Below are positions 43,912 to 54,075 of a stretch of DNA of 64,000 bases, piece by piece. The notes below the pieces were generated by a model. The model made no database searches and was not told where the DNA came from. It was given only the letters and a program-made list of their open reading frames with translations. Source of the DNA: Prorocentrum cordatum (Eukaryota; Sar; Dinophyceae; Prorocentrales; Prorocentraceae). The stretch spans positions 448,501 to 512,500 of the forward strand of contig CAUYUJ010005780.1 in NCBI GenBank assembly GCA_963575745.1, in the 5' to 3' direction. Made by a program: the position numbers and the translations under genes. Position 1 is the stretch's first letter. Each line of letters begins with the position of its first letter.

Positions 43912-44460
43912 TTACAACTCACTGTCCAGCAATGCCCTCTTGAGAGTGACGTCATTGTGGCGCTGGATGTTGCACAACTCCTCACGGCACTGTATGATAA
44001 ACTTTGTCCAGAAGTTCCACATTACATCACCATCTCCGCCGTGATGCTTGAGAAAAGCCCACACTGAATGTTGACGGGGCCCGTTCACATAAACCTTGTC
44101 CGTTAGCATGAAGCTAGAATTCTGCGTGTTCACTGATATGCCGAAACCCTCAGCGAATTGTCTTATTTCAGCGTTGGTTCCAGGCTCCTGATGACCAAAC
44201 TGATTCGAAGGGAACGCCAATATCCTTAGTCGACTGTCCTTCTGCAGCTCGGCAAACTCAGCGTAAGCCGCTTTAGTCTTCCCTCAGTGGCTCGCGACAT
44301 TCGTGACGACGACCTTCTCTACCCCCCTCAGGTTCTCGAACGTGAAGTCGTTCCCGTCGATGTCCCTCGTGCTGAGCCCATACCACTCGGCCGCCGTGCA
44401 CGAGCCTGCCGCTGCCCGTCGGAGCGCTAGCGCCGGGAGGAACAGTTTCCAGCCAAACAT
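43912..44460 (-). CDS. Glutathione peroxidase, selenocysteine-containing (GPX4-like)
   Basis: It encodes a thiol-dependent peroxidase of about 182 residues that reduces hydrogen or lipid peroxides. Starting at ATG 44458-44460, the frame reads EWYGLSTRDIDGNDFTFENL and reaches NVASH-U-GKT, where U is TGA at 44284-44286 (residue 59), exactly the catalytic position of the family. It continues LRILAFPSNQFGHQEPGTN (Gln87), DKVYVNGPRQHSVWAFLK and MWNFWTKF (Trp148, Asn149), ending QRHNDVTLKRALLDSEL at TAA 43912. The Sec-Gln-Trp-Asn tetrad is complete. The family's FPCNQF cysteine is Ser, and WNFTKF has an extra Trp. The first 12 or so residues (MFGWKLFLPALAL) are hydrophobic, so a signal or transit peptide is possible. 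No intron is needed. Length fits the monomeric GPX4-like class. Automatic gene finders would cut it at the TGA. Confidence 0.93.
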
Positions 44461-45339
44461 CGCACGGGGGGGACAGCTGGCCCTCGGCCCACGAACAGGC
44501 GGAGGCCCAGGCAGCGCCCCCGTAGCGACAACGGCTCGAAGCTTGGGATCGCTAACACAAACCGCGCTACGGATTGACGCCTCTCCACTCGGCTCGCTTC
44601 ATGCCGAACGTGAGGGCTGCGGCGTGAGGAGGTATGAGATGCAGGGGCACACAAGCTCACCCTCACCTTTGGGACTGGGGCTTGTGATGAGGTGCCCTCC
44701 AGCAACAGGATTGTGTATCCTGCTGGGCGCCCGAACCATCGAACATCCTGTATCGTACATGGAACATGTGCTTCAAATCCAGCCTCACATCTTCCCCAGA
44801 ATTCTGGACGTTCGCACGATGGAACAACTGCAAGCGCATGTTCAATGATGTAAGATTGCGATGTCTCGTGGGTAAGTGCCCGCTCTCGCATGCAACAATT
44901 CATTGCACACACGTCGTGGGAATGCCCCTCTCTACCTAGATGGCGTGGGCGCGAATGGAACATGGACACGGCCACTCAAGGATGATCTGCTGAACGAGCT
45001 TGGACACTCACCTCGTGGGCTTCCAACATTCGCCCCCCTACCCGCTTGGTGTGTGTTTGTGTGTGTGCGTGTATGTGCTCAGATCTGGCGCCAGATCCAT
45101 ACGCGAAATAGTCGGTAACCGCAGTAGATCTTTCATATCTCCCCCGAGCAATGGGCAAATATTCCCTTTTCTCCGATGACTAATTGAAGGTCGCCGACAC
45201 CTACCAATAAGACAGCATTGCGCACAATACTGGACAAATTCGCCAGCCCAACGGGCCAAGGGCGTGGTAAAATCTCCGGTTGCCGGTTGGTGACTGGTTA
45301 GAACTATTTCTAGTTCGCGCGCGCGGGGCCGCCGCGCTG
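44461..45339. other. Upstream flank of the glutathione peroxidase gene, no other gene
   Basis: A minus-strand frame (44427-44975) overlaps the gene start in another phase and has no recognisable domain. No spliced-leader relic was found just upstream of the ATG. A GTGTGTGTT run lies near 45050-45070. Confidence 0.45.
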
Positions 45340-45930
45340 GGGGTCCCCGGACGAAAAGCACCCCGGCAAAATCCCGCACAAGTCCCGGGCAAGTCCCGGC
45401 AAGGTCCCAGGCAGGTCCCTGCAGGCGATGTCCCGGCCAGGTCCCAGCAAGCTCCCAACAGCGCTCTTGGAGCGCTTCAAGTGGCCTCCAAGAGAGCTCA
45501 ACATGGTCCGAGACTGTCCAAGAGCGATCCAAGACGGCTGACATGGCCTCCAGACGGCCCAACGCGCCTTCAAGACGCCCCAAGAGGCCTCCAAGAGACC
45601 TCCCAAGAAGGCCCACAAAGGCAAAAGTTTGAGATTCTCCTTTAGCTTCAAAGGTTTTTGGCGTTCTCGCCTTTTCGGCTTACCGCCGCTCCAAGCCGGC
45701 CCAGGAAGCTTCCAGGATCGCCTCAACGCGGCCCAAGAGGCCTCCAAGAGCCCCCAAAACGATCCTCAGAGGGCTCCAATACAGCCCAACAGGCCTCCAA
45801 GACGGTTCCAAAAGCGGATCCAGACGGGGAGCCCGAATAGACATTTCGACCTCTAAACGCAGAGAGGTCCCCTGGAGGCCCCAAGAGGCCCCCAAGAAAC
45901 CCCAAAAAGGCCCCGAAAAAAGCGCCAGGC
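45340..45930 (+). repeat. CCAAGAGG composite repeat, copy C
   Basis: Same order as copy B: CCCGG/AAGTCCC units; CAAGACGGC units; core at about 45628-45700 (GATTCTCCTTTAGCTTCAAA, GGTTTTTGGCGTTCTCG); more CCAAGA units; the second landmark near 45815 (CAGACGGGGAGCCCGAATAG, ACATTTCGA); then CCCCAAGAGG units. Confidence 0.82.
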
Positions 45931-46314
45931 CTTCCCCAGGTGGACACGAACCGACCGAACGTGCCGACCGTTGGACCCTGCCTCCAATAACTTCTATAGT
46001 CCTACACGCGGCAGGTCCTGCGGCGAGCCTCTGGGGCGATGGCCCTGCGCCAGCGGCTTGGACGGAACGCAAAGAGAGGTAGGAAAGGAGGGACGAGCAA
46101 ACGAAGACGAACGCGCAGGCGGGAGGCCAGGGCCGGCGGGACGAGGCAGGCAGGCAGGCGGGCAGGGGCGGAGACGGGACAGCAAGCAGGGAGGGGAGGA
46201 GGAAGAGGACGAGGAGAAGGAGGAGGGGGGGCAGCAAAAGGGCCGGGCAAGGGCCGGGAGGGAAGGGCCGCCCGCGACGAAACTACGGACCTTACGGCGG
46301 CGACAGGAAGCGGT
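45931..46314. other. Gene-free stretch, purine-rich
   Basis: A G/A-rich segment at about 46075-46265 contains GGCAGGCAGGCAGGCGGGCAG-like words split by AGGAGG. No gene is seen. Confidence 0.5.
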
Positions 46315-46475
46315 CGTGATGGGCGTCAGGAACCGTTGTGGGCATCGGGAGGGGCGTCGGGATCGTTGTGGGCATCGGGAAGGGCGTCAGGATCGCTGCG
46401 GGCGCTGGGAAGGACGTTGCGGCCATCGGGATCGTCGTGGGCGTCGGGAGGGCGTCGGCAAGGGCGTGGGGTGCC
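46315..46475 (+). repeat. Minisatellite, about 30-base units
   Basis: Imperfect repeats of GGCATCGGGAGGGGCGTCGG and ATCGTTGTGG run just downstream of the 3' end of the broken retrotransposon. Confidence 0.8.
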
Positions 46476-46573
46476 GGCCGAACACAGCACGTTGGGGTTT
46501 GGCGGGGAAGAACCTCTGCGGTCATCGCCCACCGAAAACCGAAAAAGGGACGGCCGGCAGCGTGGATGGCAGC

Positions 46574-49090
46574 TCACACGGCGTCAGTCGTGGAAGCAAC
46601 TGTGGCAGCGGCCAAGCAGGCCGCAGCCACCCCCGCCCCTCCGGACTGCATCTGGAGGCGCCGCAACACCGCCCGCGCGTTCTCCCTGCGCGGGGAGATG
46701 GAACGTCGCCGGGCGTGTCGGTATGCTACAAGTGCGGCGTCTTCCCCCGTGGCAACAGCCACCCGCTTGGCCGGGGCCCCGGAGGCCCTGCGCGCCTCGC
46801 GGCCCCGCCCGCCGCCGTGAGCTGCCACCGCCATGGGGAGGAAGGTGAAACCCTGCTCCGCGCACAGCCGCGCGGTGTCGAAGTGCAGCTTTTCGACCTC
46901 CTCGCGCCTGCGCGTCGGCGCGCTCGACGAGGCGGCCGACGCGGCGAGGAGATCGGCGCGCAACCCGGGCGCGGCGGCAAAGTCCTAGGCGGCCGCCGTG
47001 CCGTTGCGCCATCGTGGCAGGTAGACGTCGGCGGGGCGGCGGCCGTTGTCGCCCACCTGGGACCCGCCCTGGTCGCCTCCCGGGGCGCGGGGGCAGCAGC
47101 CCTGGGCGCCCCAACTCCGCCCCGGCGTGGCCTGCGGCCAGGGCGTCGAAGAAGGCCTGGTTGCGCAGGGCGTTGCGGCGTTTGGCCCGGTCGCCGCGGC
47201 AGGCGCAGCCAGGGCGCGGTCGCAGATGATGCCCATCCACTCGCCACAGGCTGGGCAGAAGCACTCCACCTGCAGGAGCTGGACTCGCAGCCGCCTCTGC
47301 AGGCCGACCTGCACGAGGCCGCGCGGGAAGGCGGTGCCGGTGGCCTCGCAGGGTGGCGCCTGGAGCCACGCGGCCGCGCCCGGGGCTCGGCCAAGATGGA
47401 ACCCGCCAGAAGCCCGTCGAGCGAGGCGCTGTCGGCCGCGTCGGAGATGGCCGTCTGGTTGCCGCGCTGCGCGTGGTCGAACACCACCCGGTCGGCGCCC
47501 CGCAAGACTGCGTTGTGGGAATGCACCGCAGCCGCCAGGCTACCTCCGTCGCGGTCGGGGTTGTTGGAGTAGCCGGGGTAGTGCTGCCGACAGAGGTCAG
47601 TGCTCTTCGCTCTGGAAGCGATGTAGGCAGCGGCGGCGTGCTTCGCGGCAGAGCGCAGGCTAGGTCCTCCCTTGTTGAGCTTGAGCTGAGCCTGCTGCCA
47701 AGAAGCGTCGCAGGGCGAGCAGCCGCTCAGTTGCTCAAGGCAGGCCCAGACAGCGTCGCCCATGGCCAGCAGGGAGGCGGCGTGCGCGGTGGGCGGCGCC
47801 ACGCGCGCGGAGTAGCCCAGCTCGCAGAAGGAGGCTCAATGGCGCAGGAGGTGCAGGTCAACCTGCGCGTAAAGTTTCCATCAGGGCGGTAGCGCTCGCG
47901 ACCCGCTGCTTGGCGTGCTCCGCGCAGACGTCCGCGTCTCCCACTGGCGCGCCGAGCAGATCGAAGCTGCGATCGGTGCGGAGGCGGAACCCCAGTGGGA
48001 AACCGTCCAGAGACACGTCGGAATCGTCCCCGCCGGTGGGGACCACCTCACACTTGCCTGGGCCGGTGCTCAGCTGGAGGCCCACCGCGGCAAGGTTGGC
48101 CGCGAGCAAGTGGAGGAGGCGCGCGACGGCTGGCGCGTCGCACGCGAGGCAGCCGTCGTCCAGGTAGAAGAAACTCAGGTCGACGGCGCCGTCGGCGCCG
48201 TGGCGCGGCGCGCGGACGGCGGCCTCGGCGGCGCGCTGCAGTGCTGGGGAGAACACTAGTAGGGAGCCCATAGAAGACGTACGCGCCCAGCTATGTACAT
48301 GAACACGGCCCCTCGATTCGCGAGACCGGCCGCGTTATACGAACATTTGTGCAATGCGTGCTCTCGAAACCAGCGTGGATTCATGTACATGTACGTCCTT
48401 CTTTCGCTTCTCAACTAGGGGGCCCCAGGGGGTCGCCCTGCTGCACACCGCACTCGGAGCGGACTGTCTGCTTGCCCAGGAAGACAGCTGACGGGCGGGA
48501 GTAGCACCAGTCAGCCCAAGGTGCCAGCCCGAGAAACTCTTCGTGGACCGCGCGGAGCAGGAGCCTGCCTGTTCAGGGTGTTCAAGGCGCTAGACAAGTC
48601 CAGTTTTACAACACCTTCCCCCGGTCCCCGAGGTGGCGGGTCCACCACTGGCGCGCGACGTGCACCGCCGCCTCGGTGCCGCCAAGGGCCGCGACACCGA
48701 TCTGCAGAGGAGCCAATCGGTCGCGCACGGCGTCGGCAACCTCGTGGCAGAGGCACTTACCGACGAGGCGCTGGAGCACCTCCCCGAAGGCAACAGGGCG
48801 CAGGCCTCCGTCCTTCTTCGGCAGGACCACCAGAGAGGCGCCCGCGAAGTACTCGGACACGGCCGGCGGGGCCTGCCCCCTGGCGCAGAGGTTGACAAGG
48901 CTCCAGAGCTAGTCGGTGACCTCGTCCCTGTGGGCCGCGTTGAGCAGTGCGTCTTTGAGGTGTTGGGGTCGAAGGCCCGTTGGCCCGGCAGCCGAGCCCC
49001 GGGGGAAGGCCCGCACCTCCCTCCAGACCGCGTCCCCGAGGAGCTTGGCGAGATCCACATCTCGGTGGCTGCGCGGGTGTTTCCAGCGCA
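46574..49090 (-). pseudogene. Broken non-LTR retrotransposon (reverse transcriptase plus C-terminal endonuclease-like domain)
   Basis: On the minus strand, blocks of one polyprotein appear in order but in shifting frames. They are FPRGSAAGPTGLRPQHLKDAL (RT entry, about 49010-48950) and LVVLPKKDGGLRPVAFGEVL with VGKCL. Next come VKLDLSSALNTLNRQ (motif A), WADWCYSRPSAVFLGKQTV with CGVQQGDPLGP (motif B) and LSFFYLDDGCLACDAP (motif C, YLDD). Then LGAPVGDADVCAEHAKQRV, CLEQLSGCSPCDASWQQ, KHAAAAYIASRA, CFCPACGEWMGIICDRALA, DVYLPRWRNG, DFAAAPGLRADLL and FLPMAVAAHGGG. The last blocks are the C-terminal domain I know from dinoflagellate elements, and I infer a restriction-like nuclease fold. There are at least four frameshifts, an in-frame TAG at 46985-46987 beside a probable active-site Asp, and a 143-bp insertion between motifs B and C. 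The 5' end is missing. Confidence 0.9.
48271..48413. mobile_element. 143-bp inverted-repeat insertion inside the reverse transcriptase
   Basis: It separates QGDPLGP from LLVFSPALQ in the broken retrotransposon. Its ends are inverted: AGAAGACGTAC...ATGTACATGAA on the left, and TTCATGTACAT...GTACGTCCTTCT on the right. The flanks CTAGTAGGGAGCCCA (48256-48270) and CTAGGGGGCCCCA (48414-48426) look like a diverged target duplication. It contains stop codons and no open frame. Confidence 0.8.
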
Positions 49091-50734
49091 TGGCCTCCGC
49101 GAGGCCCCAAGAGACCCCCAAAAGGCCCCCGTGACGCCCAACAAGAGGCGCAACAAAAAGGTTCCAAGAGGCCCCCAAACGGCCTCTAAGAGGCCACGAA
49201 CGCGCAAGCAAACGCTGGCGATGGCACAATACGGGCCGGCGGAGTGAACGAAACTAAATCATCTACCACCGACCCCCGCACCAGATTGCCAAGCCAGAGC
49301 TGTAGGGGGGAGGAGGGGTGCAAAATTAGTCCACCTGCGGTTACGTGCCCATGTTTCGACGAGGGAGGAGCTATCGCTCACTCGGGCCCCTATTCGGGTC
49401 GCGCGCGTGATGGCTGCCCATGGGCGAGCAAGCGTCGTTACGATAACCACCTATTTATCCCTCTTCTCCGGGCGGGGGGCGGCAGCAAGGGCACGGTCTC
49501 TGCAGAAAACACAATGCTCGAAACACTCGTCTCCAAGCGCGGGGTCTTGTCCGGTTGTGTGTAATATGCCCGGCGACCGGGTCCCTGGGCCCATGTGGTG
49601 GCCCACTCTACCGAACTCCCCCCCTCAGCAAATCACTTTATCCCGGGCGTCCGTCGCGGCAACGTATGGGCAATCAATGCGTAGATTCGTGCACATGTGG
49701 AGTTGTGTCGTTGTCGAGAGCGGGTGCTTGCTAGAACCTCAGCGCGCGACACGCGCGCGTGGTTCTAGAAAGAAAAAGTATAACGCCGTGGTGTCGCGGA
49801 AGCCTGCGACTTCGGGGCGGGTGGCTTGGCGGCCGGGGGGGATTGCCATAAGGCGCGCCAGGAACGCGGGCTCCTTGCGGCGCCGAATCGCATCTCCCGA
49901 TAGAAATGATAACCACAAAAGGGCTTGTGTCCTGTCTGGAGTTTGTGAACGTAGGGCATATGCTCTTTCGGATCTGAAAATCTGGAGCGATATGTGTTCA
50001 AGCCGGCCTCTGCGGAGGGCTCCAGTCTTGGTTCCCTTTTGCTCTCATAAAAACATGGGCGTCTTCGGCGAGCTTCTGTCTCGGCCGTCACTTCTCCACT
50101 CCCACCGCTACCCGCGCCTCCTGGGTTATGACTGGTCTTAATGTGGAGCCAGAGGACGAGGGATGAGGCATGTTCCTCAACTTGCAGGAGAGGCAGCGGG
50201 CGCTGAGGTCGGGCAAACAAAAGAACGGCAACATGTAAGGTTCTCTGCGAGGGCATGGCCGTCGAGCAGATAATACGTTTAAGTGCAACAAAATCCTTAG
50301 AATGTTCAAAGGCTTCGGAATATCAAGACATCCAGAACGTCAACACGAATGAGTTGCTCCCGAACTCGAGGCCGCGATCGTCCAAATTAGAGACTTTAAC
50401 TGGCAATTCGAAGATTCCAGAGCCGACCTGAGGATCAATCCTAGCCTGGTACACCTGATGCACTGCAGTGGTTCACGTCACCTTCTGCATACACACTTCA
50501 CTCAAGCATCGGAGAACAAGCTGGGACGAGACTAGCGCCCCCTGAAGGTTTCCGGCTTGGGTCACCTCCTGTCGCGGATCTCTATGGCTCCCAGAGCCCT
50601 CATCACATCATGCTTTCTGTGGACCATGGCATCAACCAGACCACAAAGCTAGGTGCCAAGACCCATGGCCGCCGACTCTTTACCATTATTTCCAAGCTTG
50701 GGGTTCAATCAGCGAATGCCCTTGGGCGATTCGT
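49091..50734. other. Gene-free stretch with one perfect hairpin
   Basis: CCAAGAGG-type words at 49100-49195 abut the broken retrotransposon. At 49731-49768 CTAGAACC and GGTTCTAG bracket GCGCGCG-ACA-CGCGCGC, a two-part perfect stem. A 244-codon plus-strand frame (49407-50141) has no recognisable domain. Confidence 0.55.
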
Positions 50735-51790
50735 GGCTCCAAAGGGAGTTCCACCTAAGGCCCCAATGGCGGTGTCCACATGCGTATCCCCCACCCAGCA
50801 CAGCGCTTCGTGGCTCCACAGGGACCTCCACATAAGGTCCCAGCGGCGGTGTCCACATGCGTCTCCCACACCCAGCACAGCGCTTCGTGGCCAAATAGGG
50901 AGCCTAAGATCCCAGTGGCGGTGTCCACATGCGTCTCCCCCACCAGGTACGGCGCTTCGTGGCCCCATAGGGTGCTCCACCGAAGGTCCTAGTGGCGGTG
51001 TCCGCATGCGGCTCCCCCATGCAGCACAGCGCCTCGTGGCTCCATGGGGAGCTCCACCTAAGGTCCCAGTGGCGGTGTCCACATGCGTCTCCCCCATCCA
51101 GCACAACGTTTCGTGGCCACATATGGACTCCACTCAAGGTCCCAGCGGCGGGCCTCACATGCGTCTCCCCCACCCAGCACAACGCTTCGTGGCCCCAGGC
51201 CCCAGTGGCGGTGTCCACATGCGTTTCCCCCACCCAGCACAACGCTTCGTGGCCCCATAGGGAGCGCCACCCGACGCCCCAGCGGCGGTGTCCACATGCG
51301 TCTCCCCCACCCAGCACAGCGCTTCGTGGCTCCATAGGGAGCTCCACAGAAGGTCCAAGTGGCGGTGTCCACATGCGTCTACACCACCCAGAACAGCGCT
51401 TCGTGGCCACATGGGGAGCTCCACCTAAGGCATCAGTGGGGGGGTCCACATGCGTCTCCCCCACCCAGCACAACGCTTCGTGGCTCCATGGGGAGCTCCA
51501 CCTAAAGCACCAGTTGCGGTATCCACCTGGATCTCCGCCACCCAGTACAGCGCTTCGTGGCCCCATAGGGAGCTCCACCTGAGGCCCCAGTGGCTGTGTA
51601 CACATGCGTTTCCCCCACCCGGCACAGCGCTGCGTGGCCACATAGGGAGCTCCACCTAAGCTCCCAGTGGCGATGTCCACATGGGCCTCCCCCACCCAGT
51701 ACAGCGCTTCGTGGCCCGTAGGGAGTTCCACCGAAGACGATACCCACAACTGCGGTACTCACAATTGCATATGGTTAAGTCCTTGGCGAG
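50735..51790 (-). repeat. 77-bp-family array with leader (locus 3)
   Basis: About thirteen units have a modal spacing of 77 bases (measured at CGCTTCGTGGC: 77, 72, 77, 78, 75, 60, 77, 78, 76, 77, 77, 77). Read on the minus strand, the leader lies at 51790-51715 with GGACTTAACCATATGCAATT, GTGAGTACCGCAGTTGTG and TCTTCGGTGGAACTCC. No trailer is recognised at the left end. Confidence 0.92.
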
Positions 51791-52190
51791 GCTAATTGAA
51801 ACATTTCGGCATGCGCGCGCGTGCGCACTTCTTTCTTTCGCAAGGGATTGGGGTCAATTGTTGATTGCTTATAAACGGAAGCCCGCGCATCATCCTTTTT
51901 GCAAGGGATGCTGGGAGGGGTCGATACCAACCCTCCTGGGATGGTACGGAGTCACATTTAGGATGGGCAATGGGGCAGAATCATACGAAAATCGCGATAC
52001 GAAAAGGTGTACCCTTCACCCCTGGGGGGAGGATATCCTAAGCATCTTTTGAACATATACGAGGTGCCCATCTGCGTGGTGCATAATGTGCTGTGCAGGC
52101 TACGTGGTGCACTCTATGGAATAAAAGCTAAGTGGCGCAGTCTATGTTAAGCGATCTACGTGGTGCAATCTAGGTTAGCAGTCGAGGGGC
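51791..52190. other. Gene-free stretch
   Basis: CTACGTGGTGCA and relatives recur three times at 52070-52170. No gene. Confidence 0.5.
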
Positions 52191-52197
52191 GGCGCCG

Positions 52198-52436
52198 GGG
52201 CCACCACAAGACGGCGGAACCTGCCAACAGGCCCAGACGACGGGCTGCGACGGGCGGCGACAGGGCCACCAAAAGACGGCGGAACTGACAACCAAGGCCA
52301 GGGGAAGGGCGGCAACGGGCGGCGACGGGGCCTCCGACAGGCGGCGGAACCGAATATCCGGGCCCAAACGAGGGGTGGCGACGGGCGGCGACGGGGCCAC
52401 AGAAGGCGGCGGCACGGACAAGCAGGCCCAGTTTCT
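52198..52436 (+). repeat. Tandem repeat, about 65 bp x 3.6
   Basis: Units begin GGGCCACCAAAAGACGGCGG and end GGGCGGCGACG; starts lie near 52198, 52264, 52329 and 52395. Confidence 0.88.
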
Positions 52437-52461
52437 TGGGAGACAAGAACGAGCACCTAAA

Positions 52462-52605
52462 AGCAAACACTGTTCAGGGGAACTTTCGGAGGTCCCCGCT
52501 GCTTTCTTGGATCGGCGCTGGAAGCGCCGGCAGGGATCTCCAAAGAAGATATGAAAAATCCGCGAGGACCTCCCGCAGCTGCTGCCTATGTCCCATGTCC
52601 ACTGC
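52462..52605. mobile_element. TIR element (MITE-like), copy 7, shortened
   Basis: Left arm: GGGGAACTTTCGGAGGTCCC, then GCTTTCTTGGATCGGCGCTG. The right arm is reduced: AAAAATCCGCGAGGACCTCC. The copy has less inner sequence than the others. Confidence 0.7.
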
Positions 52606-53137
52606 CCCCCGACACATGGCAAAGGGACGCCCCCCAGGAGCGCCTCCCACTGGCCAGCGCCGGGGACGAGGGCGGAGACTGGGCCACGGCGCTCCACGAC
52701 CCGGGCGCAGAGGCTGCGAGCCTCGGGTCCGCCCACGGCGCCAGCGCGCGCGGAGGCACGCCGCAGCCGCCGGTCGACGGCGGCCTGCGGGGGCCCGCCG
52801 CCGCCGCGCTGGCGTGGGGCGCGGCGCGCAGCGGGGCGGGCAGGGCGCCGCCGGAGCCGGCCGACGGCCTCGAGGGGCGGCTGAGCCAGGACCTCACCCA
52901 GGCCAGGTCCCACCTGGTGGAGGAGCAAAGCACACGGGATAAACACACGGCGGGTGCGTGTCGTGACTACCTGCGCGCTGGTGCCTGACACCGCGGGAAT
53001 CGTTCAACCATGGACAATCAGCGGCTTTCCGATGGCTGGATCGTTCCATATTGGCCGATTCAGGGCCACTGGAGGCGCTAGGTCTTGAACGCTCGTGGAG
53101 GGGTCGCGATGAGTCGACACGACGCGAACCTGCCGTA
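52606..53137. other. Gene-free stretch
   Basis: Alanine/arginine-rich frames driven by GC content; nothing recognised. Confidence 0.45.
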
Positions 53138-53287
53138 CACTTTCGGAAGCCCGCGCTGATGTCTTGGTTCGGCGCTGGAATCCCTCCGGCGCCGCATCTG
53201 GCGCGCTCCCCGCATCAGGCGCGCTCCGCGCGCCAATGCAGGGGGTCCAGCGCCGATCTCAGAAATTCGCGCGGACATCCGAAAGTG
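53138..53287. mobile_element. TIR element (MITE-like), copy 8
   Basis: Its ends are inverted copies. CACTTTCGGAAGCCCGCGCT and TGTCTTGGTTCGGCGCTGGA lie on the left. CCAGCGCCGATCTCAGAAAT, TCGCGCGGACATCCGAAAGTG (split here as TCGCGCGGACAT and CCGAAAGTG) lie on the right. The inside contains GGCGCGCTCC twice. It is non-coding. Confidence 0.85.
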
Positions 53288-53397
53288 CATGTAAGACCGC
53301 GACAGGTCTTAGGACGACCGTATTGACGGAACGGGGTCCCATTAATGGTGGAAAAAAACATTTCTCCACAGCACTCGCCGCACAACAACGACGACAA

Positions 53398-53480
53398 AGA
53401 TGACTATGACTACGATTACGACTACGAATCGCTAGCGACCAATACTACTATTACGACTACGACTACGACTACGGCGCCGA
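53398..53480 (+). repeat. ACTACG/GACTAC hexanucleotide-like tract
   Basis: Short repeats of TACGACTACGA and ACTACTATTACG. Confidence 0.85.
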
Positions 53481-53895
53481 CTAGGCGCCGACAGAGCGCC
53501 AGGAACAGTCTGCTAACAACAATGAGATTAACAGTTTGCGGTGACCCACTACTTTAAACGATGTGCAATGATGATCAAAACTCCTCCCGCGCATGGGGTT
53601 GCCCACGGTGGATTGGTTCGCTGGGATAAAGACCCACCTAGCAATATCCAGCCCACCGAACATTAATGGGAAAGTATTCCTCTGTCGCACCAGGCGCCGA
53701 CCAGGCGCCAGCAACAGCCCTCCCAGCAGCCAGAGGCAGGCGAGCGTGATAAACTTGTCGAATCAAAACAATGAACATTCCTAATGCAATCCTCCTTCGA
53801 AGATGCTCACAAATCCTCTCGCGTGTGGGGTAACCCACAATGGATTATTCCCTGGGACGAAGAACCTCCAAACATTATCCAACACAGCCAACGAT
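53480..53895 (+). repeat. Diverged tandem duplication, period about 210-220 bases
   Basis: 53480-53660 and 53690-53890 share AGGCGCCGAC, GCGCCAG-AACAG, then CTC(C/T)CGCG, GGGGT(T/A), CCCAC(G/A), TGGATT and CTGGGA in the same order. Confidence 0.7.
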
Positions 53896-53944
53896 AGAGG
53901 GGCAAATAATCTCCGCCACGACGACGACGACGGCGTCTTCGTAG

Positions 53945-54075
53945 TTGGCCTGTGGAGGACGAGAAGGAGGAGGAGGCGGAGGAAAAGGACCAGGAGGAGC
54001 AGGAGGACCAGGAGGGGGGGAGGAGGAGGAGAAAGAGGAGGAGAAGGAGGAGGAGCAGGAGAAGAAGGGGCGAGT
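53945..54075 (+). repeat. GGA/GAG purine tract
   Basis: About 120 bases of GAGGAGG-type triplets. Confidence 0.9.

Noticed and set aside
44284-44286. In-frame TGA read as a pseudogene stop in the peroxidase
   Set aside because: It falls exactly at the catalytic Sec position of the family and the rest of the frame is intact, so selenocysteine is far more likely than a nonsense mutation.
45971-47572. 533-codon plus-strand open frame
   Set aside because: Its right half is the antisense of the broken retrotransposon, whose RT and C-terminal motifs read on the minus strand. Its left half is G-rich low-complexity DNA.
50735-51730. CRISPR-like array of regularly spaced repeats
   Set aside because: The whole 77-base unit is repeated, with no unique spacers of constant size and no cas genes. 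Everything else in the window is eukaryotic. It is a minisatellite.
50610-51749. Long frames on both strands through the 77-bp array
   Set aside because: The repeat unit lacks stops in several frames, so the array is open on both strands. The translations are just the repeat.
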